A DNA stretch of 64,000 bases from CANLBN01 sp965230205 (GCA_965230205.1 OZ245996.1:2666001-2730000); one strand, 5' to 3'; counted from the first letter of the stretch, positions 1-8,908 are shown. The notes: a model not told the origin generated them from the letters alone. Made by a program: numbers and translations.

Positions 1-20
1 CAAAATATCCATCGACGATA

Positions 21-2048
21 TTGACGTCACCCCAGCTTTCACGCCGCCGTTTTGTCACGGGGATGGCTGCGGGCAGCGCCGCTTTAGGGCTAGGTTTGCA
101 TTCTGGATTGTCTTTGGGCAGCGCTCTTAGTGATGACAGCAGCATCAAACGCTCACCACCTCAAGTGCTAAAAGGCAATCAATTCGATCTCAATATAGGC
201 TATCAAACCGTGAATATGACGGGTAAGCAAAGAATAGCCACCACCGTGAATGGTTCACTACCAGCGCCGATTTTACGCTGGAAAGAAGGCGAAACAGTGA
301 CGCTAAGAGTCAAAAATAATCTGGCTCACGATAGCTCCATCCATTGGCACGGCATGATTTTACCCAGCAATATGGACGGTGTGCCGGGGCTCAGCTTTGC
401 GGGTATCAAACCTGGCGAGACCTACGAATACCAATTTGATGTTAACCAAAGCGGCACCTATTGGTATCACAGCCATTCAGGCTTTCAGGAACAAACGGGT
501 GTGTACGGCGCTATTGTTATTGATCCCAAGGAACCTGATCCCGTGGCCTATGATCGCGATCACGTGGTGATTTTATCGGACTGGACCGATGAAGTGCCGG
601 AAAAAGTCTACGCCAAGCTTAAAAAAATGAGCCATTACTATAATCGCCGAGAAAGAACCGCTGGTGATTTATGGAAAGATATTAAAGAAAAAGGGGTGGG
701 TAATACTTGGAACGAGCGCGCTATGTGGAATCAAATGCGCATGAGCGAAACGGATATAGCCGATGTTACCGGTGAGACTTATACCTTCTTGATGAACGGC
801 ATGACCCCCAATGATGGCTGGAAAGCGTTATTCAACAAAGGCGAAAAAGTTCGATTGCGTTTTGTTAACGCCGCTGCCATGACCATCTTTGATGTGCGGA
901 TTCCCGGTCTAAAAATGACCGTGGTTGCCTCTGATGGGCAGAATATAGAGTCCGTGAGTGTCGACGAATTCCGTATTGGTGTGGCAGAAACCTACGATGT
1001 GGTCGTCGAGCCCGATGGTGATAGTGCCTACACCATCTTTGCGCAGAGTATTGACCGTACGGGCTTTACTCGTGGTGTGTTGACCTCAGATGCGTCTTTA
1101 CAAGCAGAGATACCACCAATGGATTATGCGCCCACACTCGGTCATACGGATATGGGGATGTCTATGGCGGACATGGATCACAGTGCCCATGGCGGAATGG
1201 CTGCAGTGGGGGCTTCCACGTCTATGGATCATAGCAAAATGGGCCATGGTTCAGCTCCAATGGCAGTGGATCACAGTAAAATGGGCCATGGTTCAGCGCC
1301 TGTGAATAAGGAGCAAATGGACCATAGCAAAATGGGGCATGGTGCCACACCGACAGAAATGGATCACAGCAACATGGGACATGGCTCCCCCATGGATGGT
1401 TCATCTATGGATCATTCAACTATGCACAGCGGAACAGGTGAGATAGACCACAGCAAAATGGATCATAGTATGAACCATGGCGGTAGTAAGCTAGGTAAAG
1501 CAGGGTACGGCACTAATAGCGAAATCATTCATGCTAAAACGGAGTTTGGTCCTCATGTCGATATGCGCGCAGAAATCATGCAAAACGGCATTGCTGACCC
1601 TGGTGTTGGTTTGCGAGATCATCAACAGCGTTATGGTCGTAAAGTATTAACCTACGCCGATATTCACAACCTCACTCCCACCATTGATACCCGTGAACCC
1701 GAACGAGAGATCCAGCTGCATTTAACTGGCAACATGATCCGCTATATGTGGTCATTCAACGGTATTAACTTTGCCGATGCAGAACCATTAGCGTTGAAAT
1801 ACGGTGAGCGTGTGCGAATTGTATTGGTTAATGACACGATGATGACGCATCCCGTTCATTTACACGGTGTGTGGAGTGAACTCGAAACCGGTGAGCCGAA
1901 TTATATTCCCCGCAAACATACCATCATGGTGCAACCCGGCTCCAGTGTCAGTTATTTGGTCACGGCTGATGCCAGAGGCAAATGGGCTTATCACTGCCAT
2001 TTGCTGTATCACATGCCCGGTATGATGCGCGAAGTGTGGATAAGCTAA
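21..2048 (+). CDS. copA: CopA-family periplasmic multicopper oxidase
   Basis: Periplasmic copper-resistance oxidase (CopA/PcoA family) that oxidises Cu(I) and binds copper. The first residues contain a twin-arginine signal (SRRRFVTG, residues 7-14), so it is exported folded by Tat. All four copper-ligand clusters are visible: HWHG near residue 107, HSHSG near 150, HPVHLHG near 610 and HCHLLYHMPGM near 657. Between cupredoxin domains 2 and 3 lies a Met/His-rich segment (about residues 370-485) with repeated DHSKMGHG units, as in CopA proteins. The start given is a TTG; the frame stays open to the left edge, so the true start may lie outside the window. The stop overlaps the start region of copB, indicating an operon. 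Confidence 0.93.
   Translation: MTSPQLSRRRFVTGMAAGSAALGLGLHSGLSLGSALSDDSSIKRSPPQVLKGNQFDLNIGYQTVNMTGKQRIATTVNGSLPAPILRWKEGETVTLRVKNNLAHDSSIHWHGMILPSNMDGVPGLSFAGIKPGETYEYQFDVNQSGTYWYHSHSGFQEQTGVYGAIVIDPKEPDPVAYDRDHVVILSDWTDEVPEKVYAKLKKMSHYYNRRERTAGDLWKDIKEKGVGNTWNERAMWNQMRMSETDIADVTGETYTFLMNGMTPNDGWKALFNKGEKVRLRFVNAAAMTIFDVRIPGLKMTVVASDGQNIESVSVDEFRIGVAETYDVVVEPDGDSAYTIFAQSIDRTGFTRGVLTSDASLQAEIPPMDYAPTLGHTDMGMSMADMDHSAHGGMAAVGASTSMDHSKMGHGSAPMAVDHSKMGHGSAPVNKEQMDHSKMGHGATPTEMDHSNMGHGSPMDGSSMDHSTMHSGTGEIDHSKMDHSMNHGGSKLGKAGYGTNSEIIHAKTEFGPHVDMRAEIMQNGIADPGVGLRDHQQRYGRKVLTYADIHNLTPTIDTREPEREIQLHLTGNMIRYMWSFNGINFADAEPLALKYGERVRIVLVNDTMMTHPVHLHGVWSELETGEPNYIPRKHTIMVQPGSSVSYLVTADARGKWAYHCHLLYHMPGMMREVWIS
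1222..1480 (+). repeat. In-frame Met/His copper-binding repeats in copA
   Basis: Roughly seven imperfect copies of a unit encoding D-H-S-K-M-G-H-G occur inside copA. They are in frame and encode metal-binding Met and His residues, so they are a coding repeat of the CopA family and not a CRISPR or mobile repeat. Copy number is expected to vary between homologues. Confidence 0.8.
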
Positions 2049-2056
2049 TGGAGACG

Positions 2057-2782
2057 ATGATGAAAACAACACAACGAAAAAAACTGAAGCCTTTTACTAT
2101 TGGTTTATTAACAATGGCCTTACTTGTAACGGGTCAGAACGTTCTGGCCGGCGCGAAAGACGACCCCTTACTCACCATGGTTAATATTGATCAACTGGAA
2201 AAACGCAATGGCGATGAAGATCCCTTTGTGTTTGAGGCGCAGGCATGGGTGGGTTACGACCTCAATAAAATTTGGTTGAAAACTGAAGCGGAGCGAGTAG
2301 AAGGAGAAAACGAAAGCGTTGAATTACAACTGTTATACAGTAAAGCCATTTCGCCTTTTTGGAATCTTCAAGTGGGTGCCCGGCGCGATTTCAAACCGGA
2401 ACCAGAGCGCAATTGGGGTGTGATTGGTTTTCAAGGAATAGCGCCTTACTACGTTGAAATCGATACCGCTTTATTTGTCGGTGAATCAGGAAGAACTGCG
2501 CTGCGTTTTGAAGCCGAATATGAATTGATGCTCACTCAACGCCTTGTATTAATTCCCGAAATCGAGTTGAATTTTTTCGGCAAAACCGATGAAGAAACCG
2601 AAACTGGTTCCGGTTTATCCAATTCGGAAGTCGGTTTACGTTTAGCCTATGAAATTCGTCGAGAGTTTGCACCTTATATTGGCGTTAATTGGGAAAGAAA
2701 ATACGGCACCACGGCTGACTTTGCCAAAGACGAATCGACCAATGACACTCAATTAGTTATTGGTGTCAGTGCTTGGTTCTAA
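2057..2782 (+). CDS. copB: CopB-family outer-membrane copper resistance protein
   Basis: CopB/PcoB-family protein, predicted to be an outer-membrane beta-barrel working with CopA. After a signal peptide (residues about 1-32) the protein shows the family pattern of a short acidic linker followed by alternating amphipathic strands, including WVGYDLNKIWLKTEAE, and ends in an aromatic residue (SAWF), typical of barrel proteins. The start at 2057 (or 2060) is chosen because a GGAG sits 4-7 bases upstream; an ATG at 2048 overlaps the copA stop. The long Met-rich N-terminal extension of some CopB proteins is absent, so this is a short version of about 241 residues. Confidence 0.9.
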   Translation: MMKTTQRKKLKPFTIGLLTMALLVTGQNVLAGAKDDPLLTMVNIDQLEKRNGDEDPFVFEAQAWVGYDLNKIWLKTEAERVEGENESVELQLLYSKAISPFWNLQVGARRDFKPEPERNWGVIGFQGIAPYYVEIDTALFVGESGRTALRFEAEYELMLTQRLVLIPEIELNFFGKTDEETETGSGLSNSEVGLRLAYEIRREFAPYIGVNWERKYGTTADFAKDESTNDTQLVIGVSAWF

Positions 2783-2830
2783 TGAATGGTCTTAAACTAA
2801 TTTAAACATTAATATTTAGAGGAATAACGC

Positions 2831-3157
2831 ATGTTACACAAATTATCAATGGCTTTTTTAAGCACACTATTTATCTTAGCGACAACTACGGTCAATGCGC
2901 ATGATCCAGCGCTGCATAAAAAAGCCAATGCAGAAAAACCCAATTGTGAGGGAATGGAAGGGATGGATCATTCGAAAATGAATATGAACGACCCCATCAT
3001 GCAAGCGATGATGACGCAATGCATGGGTGGTGACAATCATGGTGGAGAACACAAAACAATCAAGCAAGGTCATGGCGATATGCATAAGAAGGGTGAGCAA
3101 ACTACAGATGGGCATAAAGGTGATGGGCATCATGGAGAGATGAAAAAACCTCACTAG
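2831..3157 (+). CDS. Small secreted Met/His-rich metal-binding protein
   Basis: A 108-residue protein with an N-terminal signal peptide (cleavage likely after VNA near residue 23). The mature part is rich in His and Met, with GMEGMDHSKMNMND and several GHG/HH motifs that resemble the repeats in the neighbouring CopA. Two Cys are present (near residues 39 and 64). It is preceded by a good ribosome binding site (AGAGGAAT). Position and composition point to periplasmic copper binding or buffering. I do not recognise a named family, so the function is an inference from composition and context. Confidence 0.7.
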   Translation: MLHKLSMAFLSTLFILATTTVNAHDPALHKKANAEKPNCEGMEGMDHSKMNMNDPIMQAMMTQCMGGDNHGGEHKTIKQGHGDMHKKGEQTTDGHKGDGHHGEMKKPH

Positions 3158-3164
3158 TTGCTGA

Positions 3165-3214
3165 ATAGTGGGGAGGGGCATCCTCGCCCCACTATGAAGT
3201 AGTCCCTTTACTAC
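3165..3214 (+). terminator. Two adjacent hairpins in the copper operon
   Basis: A 9-bp perfect inverted repeat (3165-3173 with 3187-3195, ATAGTGGGG/CCCCACTAT) can extend inward with GAGG/CCTC. It is followed at once by a second small hairpin (GTAGT at 3199 with ACTAC near 3214). There is no long T-run after either, so this may be a weak or processing hairpin that lowers expression of the downstream cytochrome gene, and not a full terminator. Confidence 0.4.
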
Positions 3215-3235
3215 AAAAAGAGAAAGAGAGAGAAA

Positions 3236-3799
3236 ATGCATATTATTAGATCATTTAAATACTTTGTCATTGCACTGTTGGTGATAATAATACTTGCTTT
3301 GGGCTTTATTTATTCAGGCTTGTATCCTATTGGCGCTGATAATAAACACAATGCACTGACATTCTGGGTACTCGAAACCTTACGTAAAAAATCCATCGCC
3401 AGAGCATCAAAAAATATTGAGGTTCCACCATTGAATGACCCCTCGTTATTACTGAGCGGCGGTGCAGACTACAACGATATGTGTGCGGGTTGCCATTTAC
3501 AACCGGGACAAAAAGAAAGCGATATGAGTCTTGGCTTATATCCGGCACCGCCTAATCTAACCCTAGATATCGATGAGCATGCTCGCGAATATAGTCACGA
3601 GCACGAAGGCGATGGCCATGATGACCCGAATATGATTGGACAGCAATTTTGGGTGATTAAGCATGGCATTATGGCATCTGGCATGGCCGCTTTTGGGCCC
3701 ACTCACAGTGATGAACGCATTTGGGCAATGGTCGCTTTCTTACAAAAATTACCTGAACTTACGCCAGAGCAATATCAAATTATTACCGCAAGAAAATAG
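3236..3799 (+). CDS. Membrane-anchored c-type cytochrome
   Basis: A 187-residue monohaem cytochrome c with one N-terminal membrane segment (residues 7-29) that anchors it to the periplasmic face. The haem site is CAGCH (near residues 83-87) and the likely axial Met is in the segment MASGMAAFG. A His-rich stretch (EYSHEHEGDGHDD) lies between them and could bind metal. Cytochromes of this kind are common in CopA/CopB gene clusters, where they may accept electrons from copper oxidation; that role is inferred from context. The ribosome binding site (AGAGAGAG) is purine-rich. Confidence 0.85.
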   Translation: MHIIRSFKYFVIALLVIIILALGFIYSGLYPIGADNKHNALTFWVLETLRKKSIARASKNIEVPPLNDPSLLLSGGADYNDMCAGCHLQPGQKESDMSLGLYPAPPNLTLDIDEHAREYSHEHEGDGHDDPNMIGQQFWVIKHGIMASGMAAFGPTHSDERIWAMVAFLQKLPELTPEQYQIITARK

Positions 3800-3954
3800 G
3801 TTTATAAATCTATAAGCTAAGTGATGTAAACTCACTTGAAGCAGATAAATTTGGGGCTCAATACTGTGCATAGGTGTTTTGATTATAGTGTGAAAAATGA
3901 AAGGCTGTTGTCGAGCTTGTAGTCAATCTTTTCGAATGAGTTAAGAGTCATATT

Positions 3955-6216
3955 ATGAGAAAACCAAAAACAGATTCAGTCAGTGAATATGAGAAGGAAC
4001 TCATTATCGAAGGCGCAAGCTGCGCCAGTTGTGTGAGTAAAATTGAAGGGGCACTGAACAAAGTGCCGGGTGTGGCCCGCGCCGAAATGAATTTTGCTCA
4101 ACGCACCGTGAGTGTTAGTGGTAACGCCAATTTTGATGTTCTCATTAAAGCCGTAGAACAGTCGGGTTATAACGCTAAAGTGACGGCGGCAGAGAGCGAT
4201 GATGACGCGCTTGATGAAAAAGAAAAAGCCGATGTTGCCTACTATAAAAAATTAATGTGGGAAATGGCAATTGCCTTGGCATTGGGCATTCCCTTAATGG
4301 CCTACAGCCTTGTTGGCGGTTCCATGACGGTATCAACCACGAATGAACAACTCGTGTGGCTAGTGGTGGGGCTGTTAACACTTTCGGTCATGGTTTTTTC
4401 CGGCAAACATTTTTATGTAGGTGCTTGGCAATCCTTTAAAAATCACTCCGCCAATATGGATACTTTGATTGCTCTGGGCACCGGCACGGCTTGGCTCTAT
4501 TCCATGGTGGTGGTTTTTATTCCAGAAGCCGTACCTGAAATGGCGCGCCATGTGTATTTTGAAGCCACGGCCATGATTATTGGTCTGATCAATTTGGGAT
4601 TAGCTCTAGAGCTTAAAGCCCGTGGTCGCACCTCTGAAGCGATTAAGCGCCTGATTGGTTTACAGCCCAAAATCGCGCGAGTGATTCGCGATAATCAAGA
4701 ACTGGATATTGCCATTGAGCAGGTCTTACTCAATGACATCGTGCGTGTGCGTCCCGGCGAAAAAGTGCCTGTCGATGGAGAAGTCACAGAAGGCCATACG
4801 GCGATAGATGAATCCATGTTGACGGGAGAACCCATGCCGGTGGAAAAAGGTGAGGGCGATACTATTGTCGCCGGCACCATCAATAAAACCGGCTCGATTT
4901 TATTTAAAGCGACCAAAGTGGGCAAAGACACGGCTTTGGCGCAGATTATCGGCATGGTCAAACGCGCACAAAATTCCAAACCACCCATCGGCCGTTTAGC
5001 CGATGTGATTTCCGCCTACTTTGTGCCAGTGGTGATGATCATCGCCGTGACCAGCGCCTTGGCCTGGCTCAATTTTGGACCTGAACCTGCAATCGCTTTC
5101 GCCATCGTATCGGCGACCACCGTACTGATTATTGCCTGCCCCTGTGCTTTAGGTTTAGCCACACCCATGTCGGTAATGGTGGGAGTGGGCAAGGCCGCAG
5201 AGGCGGGTGTACTCATTCGCAATGGCGAAGCCTTACAAACCGCGTCAAAAATTACCGCCATGATTTTAGATAAAACCGGCACCATCACCCTAGGTGCACC
5301 TAAGGTGACTGATGTTGTACTTGCGAATAATGTTAGTGAGCAAGAGGTTATGGAGCTCGCTGCGAGTTTAGAGTCCGGTTCGGAACATCCTCTGGCCCTA
5401 GCCATTGTTGAATCCGCACAGGATCGAGGCATTACCTTGTCTAAAGTGAATCACTTTAATGCGATCGCGGGGCACGGTGTTGAAGCCGAAGTTGATGGCA
5501 AGCAACTGCTCTTTGGCAATGAAAAATTAATGCACGAGCGCGGTATTAGTCTCGATCATTACGTCGACCAAGCACAGCAACTGGCGAGTGAAGCTAAGAC
5601 GCCGATGTATTTTGCTATCGATAATCAATTCGCAGCCATTATCGCTGTGGCCGACCCTATCAAAAGCGATTCCATTACTGCGATTAAGCGCTTACAAAAA
5701 GTGGGCATTCGCGTAGTGATGTTGACGGGCGATAATCGCGATACGGCACAAGCAGTGGCCAATAAAGTGGGCATCAGTGAATTTTTTGCCGAGGTATTAC
5801 CAGAAGAAAAATCCAATAAAGTACAAGCCTTACAAATGGAGGGGGAAATTGTGGGTATGACAGGCGATGGTATTAACGATGCCCCCGCATTGGCCATGGC
5901 CAATGTCGGCTTTGCGATTGGCACCGGCACCGACGTTGCTATCGAAAGCGCAGACATTACCTTAATGCGGGGTTCACTGCACGGCTTGGCCGATGCGATT
6001 GCGGTGAGTAAAGCCACACTACGCAATATCAAACAAAATTTATTCGGTGCCTTTATTTACAACGTTGCCGGGGTGCCGTTTGCGGCTGGTGTCTTGTACC
6101 CATTTTTTGGTTTGTTATTAAGTCCAGTGATCGCTGGTGCTGCCATGGCGTTCTCATCCGTGACCGTGGTGACCAATGCCAATCGTTTGCGCTTTTTTAA
6201 AGTGCAAGAGCATTAA
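3955..6216 (+). CDS. copA: Cu(I)-exporting P1B-type ATPase
   Basis: A 753-residue heavy-metal P-type ATPase that exports Cu(I) from the cytoplasm. It has one N-terminal heavy-metal-associated domain (CASC, Cys23 and Cys26). The transmembrane copper motif is CPC (near residue 395), which marks the Cu/Ag subgroup. The phosphorylation motif is DKTGT (near 439), then the nucleotide-domain EHPLA, and the hinge motif GDGINDAP (near 637). Eight membrane segments are expected. It shares the copA name with the oxidase upstream but is a different family (often also called ActP). It has its own leader of about 155 bases, in which I saw no convincing CueR-type dyad. Confidence 0.95.
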   Translation: MRKPKTDSVSEYEKELIIEGASCASCVSKIEGALNKVPGVARAEMNFAQRTVSVSGNANFDVLIKAVEQSGYNAKVTAAESDDDALDEKEKADVAYYKKLMWEMAIALALGIPLMAYSLVGGSMTVSTTNEQLVWLVVGLLTLSVMVFSGKHFYVGAWQSFKNHSANMDTLIALGTGTAWLYSMVVVFIPEAVPEMARHVYFEATAMIIGLINLGLALELKARGRTSEAIKRLIGLQPKIARVIRDNQELDIAIEQVLLNDIVRVRPGEKVPVDGEVTEGHTAIDESMLTGEPMPVEKGEGDTIVAGTINKTGSILFKATKVGKDTALAQIIGMVKRAQNSKPPIGRLADVISAYFVPVVMIIAVTSALAWLNFGPEPAIAFAIVSATTVLIIACPCALGLATPMSVMVGVGKAAEAGVLIRNGEALQTASKITAMILDKTGTITLGAPKVTDVVLANNVSEQEVMELAASLESGSEHPLALAIVESAQDRGITLSKVNHFNAIAGHGVEAEVDGKQLLFGNEKLMHERGISLDHYVDQAQQLASEAKTPMYFAIDNQFAAIIAVADPIKSDSITAIKRLQKVGIRVVMLTGDNRDTAQAVANKVGISEFFAEVLPEEKSNKVQALQMEGEIVGMTGDGINDAPALAMANVGFAIGTGTDVAIESADITLMRGSLHGLADAIAVSKATLRNIKQNLFGAFIYNVAGVPFAAGVLYPFFGLLLSPVIAGAAMAFSSVTVVTNANRLRFFKVQEH

Positions 6217-6241
6217 ATAAAACAACAAGAGGAGAGGGTCT

Positions 6242-6595
6242 ATGTTATTCGTCAACATTGCCGGTGTGTTATTGATCGTACTGATCGTATGGTGGTTTTG
6301 GTTCTACAAGCCCACAGAAACCGTGTTGGGCGAAAATGACTTGGTCGTTATCGTTAAAAATGGTGTCTACCAGCCTGACCATATAACCTTGGCACCCAAT
6401 ACACCCGCCATATTGCAGTTCTTGCGTAAAGATGAGTCGCCTTGTTCGGAAACCTTATTGATTCCGGCGCTACACATTAGCGAGAATCTACCACTGAATA
6501 AAACCCAACGAATTGAATTGCCTGCGATGACGGTGGGTGAGTATGCGTTTCACTGCCAGATGCAAATGTATCGTGGGCAACTGACGGTTAAATAG
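6242..6595 (+). CDS. Membrane-anchored cupredoxin-domain protein
   Basis: A 117-residue protein with an N-terminal membrane segment (residues 3-22) followed by a small cupredoxin-like domain. Typical fold residues are visible: GVYQPDHITL, the Cys in ESPCSETLLIP, and the C-terminal loop GEYAFHCQMQMYRGQLTV with Cys, His and Met that can form a type-1-like copper site. It begins 25 bases after the ATPase gene, with a GGAGAGGG ribosome binding site, so it is probably cotranscribed and may hand copper over in the periplasm. The metal specificity is inferred. Confidence 0.8.
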   Translation: MLFVNIAGVLLIVLIVWWFWFYKPTETVLGENDLVVIVKNGVYQPDHITLAPNTPAILQFLRKDESPCSETLLIPALHISENLPLNKTQRIELPAMTVGEYAFHCQMQMYRGQLTVK

Positions 6596-6598
6596 TAG

Positions 6599-6636
6599 GA
6601 TCGGAAAAACCCCATGGATAATTTTTTAGGGCCGAA
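6599..6636 (+). repeat. Short dispersed repeat, copy 1
   Basis: About 38 bases starting GATCGGAAAAA, with a central CATGGAT and the run TTTTTTAG, recur as an imperfect direct copy at 8871-8908 (roughly 30 of 38 positions match by eye). Both copies lie just after coding sequence in the copper region. It could be a terminator-like element or a mobile remnant. Confidence 0.5.
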
Positions 6637-6665
6637 CTGTAAGCTGAACTACAAAGAGGTTACTT

Positions 6666-6935
6666 ATGAGTGATCAAAAGCGTTCATTTTGGTTGTCACC
6701 CCAAAGGCTTGCGGCTTTAGGTTTTATCGGTGCCGCCAGTTATTTTTTGCTAATAGAGTATCGTCAACATCTGTTTGCATGGTTACCCTTTTTGATTTTA
6801 GCGCTATGTCCCTTAATGCATATTTTTATGCGCAGTGGGCATAATCATGACAGGCATCATCAGCGGTACAGTGAAGACAATGAGAATGATTCCAACCAGG
6901 ACGCTCATCAGCGCGGTATGGGTCACGGTAAATAA
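6666..6935 (+). CDS. DUF2933-type small membrane protein
   Basis: An 89-residue protein with two membrane segments (about residues 12-28 and 32-52) and a His-rich cytoplasmic or periplasmic tail (SGHNHDRHHQRY and GMGHGK). This matches the DUF2933 pattern: a short hydrophobic body ending LCPLMHIFMRSGH followed by a His/Gly tail. Genes of this family are regular members of copper and heavy-metal islands. Its molecular role is unknown; the tail suggests metal binding. Confidence 0.75.
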   Translation: MSDQKRSFWLSPQRLAALGFIGAASYFLLIEYRQHLFAWLPFLILALCPLMHIFMRSGHNHDRHHQRYSEDNENDSNQDAHQRGMGHGK

Positions 6936-6992
6936 GTCAATGAAGGCTTTATTATCTATTAATATTTGCTTTAAATGTAGAGTGGAGAAAGG

Positions 6993-7088
6993 ATGTGCAC
7001 GGTGAACCATCGTACTGATTTACAAGAAGTATTGAAAGATAGCTCTTTAGTGATCTATCAAAAAGCGCAAAATTTTTATCCTTGTTAA
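6993..7088 (+). CDS. Possible 31-residue ORF
   Basis: A short frame starting with ATG 3 bases after GGAGAAAGG and ending with TAA. It encodes a peptide that begins MCTVNHRTDLQEV and ends FYPC. The ribosome binding site is good, but length and composition give no family. It may be a real small protein or a remnant between the DUF2933 and DUF5676 genes. Confidence 0.25.
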   Translation: MCTVNHRTDLQEVLKDSSLVIYQKAQNFYPC

Positions 7089-7158
7089 CCGTACCATAAG
7101 TAATTTTAATCGCGCAGTTAATCAATTATTCTTAAATCTAATAATTAGGAGAAATGTC

Positions 7159-7434
7159 ATGAAACTAAATGCAAAAAAATTCAGTTGGGCCTGTGCTATA
7201 ACAGCCATTATATTGCGGATTCTTTGTGGCTTGCTATTTATGATCATGCCAATGAGAATGATGGGTATGAGCGGCTATATGATGCAAGGTGACTTTACAG
7301 AGATGCAATGGCAATTGAGTATGCACGGATTCTTTTTTGGTCTGATTTCATGGGCGATAATGTCAGGGGTTGCTGGCTGGTTGATCGCAACTATTTACAA
7401 TAAGTTGCTGGGAGATCTTCGTGCTCAAGATTAA
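7159..7434 (+). CDS. DUF5676-family membrane protein
   Basis: A 91-residue membrane protein with two hydrophobic segments (about 10-33 and 55-82) separated by a Met-rich loop (MPMRMMGMSGYMMQGD). This is the DUF5676 pattern, a family repeatedly found next to copper ATPases and Cop proteins. The Met cluster could bind Cu(I), but the function is not established. A GGAG ribosome binding site lies 8 bases before the start. Confidence 0.75.
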   Translation: MKLNAKKFSWACAITAIILRILCGLLFMIMPMRMMGMSGYMMQGDFTEMQWQLSMHGFFFGLISWAIMSGVAGWLIATIYNKLLGDLRAQD

Positions 7435-7438
7435 TTGC

Positions 7439-7918
7439 ATGAGATTTTTTATATTGGCAATACTGCTGTTATTCTTATCAAGTTGTGATAATTCACAACA
7501 GGATAAAAATGCTAATGTACTAGCGGAATTTAATCAGCTAACACTATCGGCCAAGTCTGGCACAAAACGTTGGTACTTTACTGAATAAGTTGATCGAGGT
7601 AAAACGTATTTTCTGAAAATTGTGCGGTGTGCCATGGAAAAAATGCAGAATCGACACCGCATTGGAAAACACCCGATGCGGGTGGTAATTATCCTCCACC
7701 GCCATTAAACGGTAGCGCACATGCTTGGCACCACCCATTATCGGTTCTTGCGGCACACAATATACCATGGCGGCGCTCCGGTAGACGGTCAGATGCCTGC
7801 CTTTAAAAATCAATTAACCGAAAATGAAATTCTAGGTGTCATTGCCTATTTTCAATCATATTGGACCGACGACATCTATGGTCGCTGGCTACAAATTGAA
7901 AAATCTTCACGAGAATAA
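7439..7918 (+). pseudogene. Broken lipoprotein cytochrome c gene
   Basis: Read across frames, this encodes a class I cytochrome c lipoprotein with a signal and lipobox (FLSSC), haem motif CAVCH (7621-7635) and a C-terminal axial-Met segment (GQMPAF). Three lesions break it. An in-frame TAA at 7586-7588 stands where a Gln codon is expected. One base is missing around 7607. One extra base is present near 7750. The frame resumes and reaches the TAA at 7916. An alternative GTG start at 7421 overlaps the upstream stop. Three independent lesions argue for real decay, though low-quality sequence could mimic part of it. Confidence 0.8.
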
Positions 7919-7938
7919 ATAAATTATTGGAGTAATAT

Positions 7939-8490
7939 ATGTTAATTCAGAGTCTTTTACGTATTCTTATCGTTACACTTTTTATTGTTTCTATTGCTAT
8001 TCAAGCTTCAGAGAAAAAACCCTATGCTGGGCAGCAGACTCGATCTATTAAAAGCCTTAGCAATGAAGATATTCATTCGCTAAAAACAGGAAAAGGGTGG
8101 GGTCTGGCCAAACCTGCCGAGCTCAATGGTGTCCCTGGACCAGCCCATATCTTAGAATTAAAAGATCAGCTTGCACTTTCAGAAAAGCAGCTTTTATCGA
8201 TTCAGGCGCTTTGGGATAAAATGAACCAATCTGCACGGCAATATGGTGAATTATATTTACAAAGCGAAGAAAAAATTGAGCAGTTTTTTAACTCATCTAG
8301 TACCGATGAAACAGTATTATCACAACTACTTACTGAATCAGCAAGTCACTTAGCCGAATTACGTTATATTCACTTGCAAACGCACTTAAAAGCTAAACCC
8401 ATACTCACTCAACATCAAATAGTAACCTACAATACATTACGCGGCTATACAGATAATAGTCATTCAAAAGGACACAAACATGCCCATTAA
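7939..8490 (+). CDS. Periplasmic Spy/CpxP-like metal-stress protein
   Basis: A 183-residue protein with a signal peptide (about residues 1-23) and a helical mature part. Two LTxxQ-like motifs are seen: LALSEKQLLSIQALWDKMN and PILTQHQIVTYNTLRGY, spaced as in the Spy/CpxP/CnrX-like periplasmic sensor and chaperone group. The C-terminus is His-rich (HSKGHKHAH), which suits metal binding. In metal islands such proteins act as periplasmic chaperones or metal sensors; which of these applies is not decidable here. A GGAG ribosome binding site precedes the start. Confidence 0.65.
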   Translation: MLIQSLLRILIVTLFIVSIAIQASEKKPYAGQQTRSIKSLSNEDIHSLKTGKGWGLAKPAELNGVPGPAHILELKDQLALSEKQLLSIQALWDKMNQSARQYGELYLQSEEKIEQFFNSSSTDETVLSQLLTESASHLAELRYIHLQTHLKAKPILTQHQIVTYNTLRGYTDNSHSKGHKHAH

Positions 8491-8496
8491 ATGATC

Positions 8497-8859
8497 TTAG
8501 GATGCCTTATTAAACGAGTGCTGCAAAGTGATCAGTTCTTCAGAAAACTGACCCGATAGTGATATAGGGTCATGATCATCAAATGACTGAGAGGATTCTT
8601 CCAGCAATAATTCCTCTATGATCATATTCTCCCCCAATAATAAATTCTCCTTCATTCTACCGTCACGAGAGGAAGGCAAATAGGCTTCTTCATCAGTAGC
8701 TTCGCTATCTATTATGTGCTCTTGAATATTGGCCATTGTATTCATTTTTTGTATTTCGATGGTGGCTAGATCATCGGGTAAATCTTCGCCAATGCGTGTG
8801 GCATGTTCCAGTAACGTTGCTTCCGCTAATGTGTAAAAGTATGCGCAGTGATAGAACTC
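8497..8859 (-). pseudogene. C-terminal remnant of an unknown gene
   Basis: On the minus strand an open frame runs from 8859 to 8497. An ATG occurs only at 8745 (82 residues). The upstream in-frame stretch looks coding (it contains CAYFYTLAEATLLEH and RIGEDLPDDLATIE) but has no start and is cut by a TAA at 8860-8862. This suggests a protein whose 5' part was lost when the copper island or the adjacent repeat was inserted. The acidic C-terminus matches no family I know. Confidence 0.45.
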
Positions 8860-8870
8860 TTAAATAATAA

Positions 8871-8908
8871 GATCGGAAAAAATTCATGGATTATTTTTTA
8901 GAGCTGAG
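8871..8908 (+). repeat. Short dispersed repeat, copy 2
   Basis: Imperfect direct copy of the element at 6599-6636 (GATCGGAAAAA, then CATGGAT, then TTTTTTAG). It lies right at the broken end of the remnant gene at 8497-8859, which hints that the repeat marks a rearrangement point. Confidence 0.5.

Noticed and set aside
1222..1480. Direct repeats that could be read as a CRISPR-like array
   Set aside because: They are in frame inside copA and encode Met/His copper-binding units; there are no spacers of constant length.
3800..3954. CueR or CopR operator before the copper ATPase
   Set aside because: No convincing dyad or direct repeat with promoter spacing was found.
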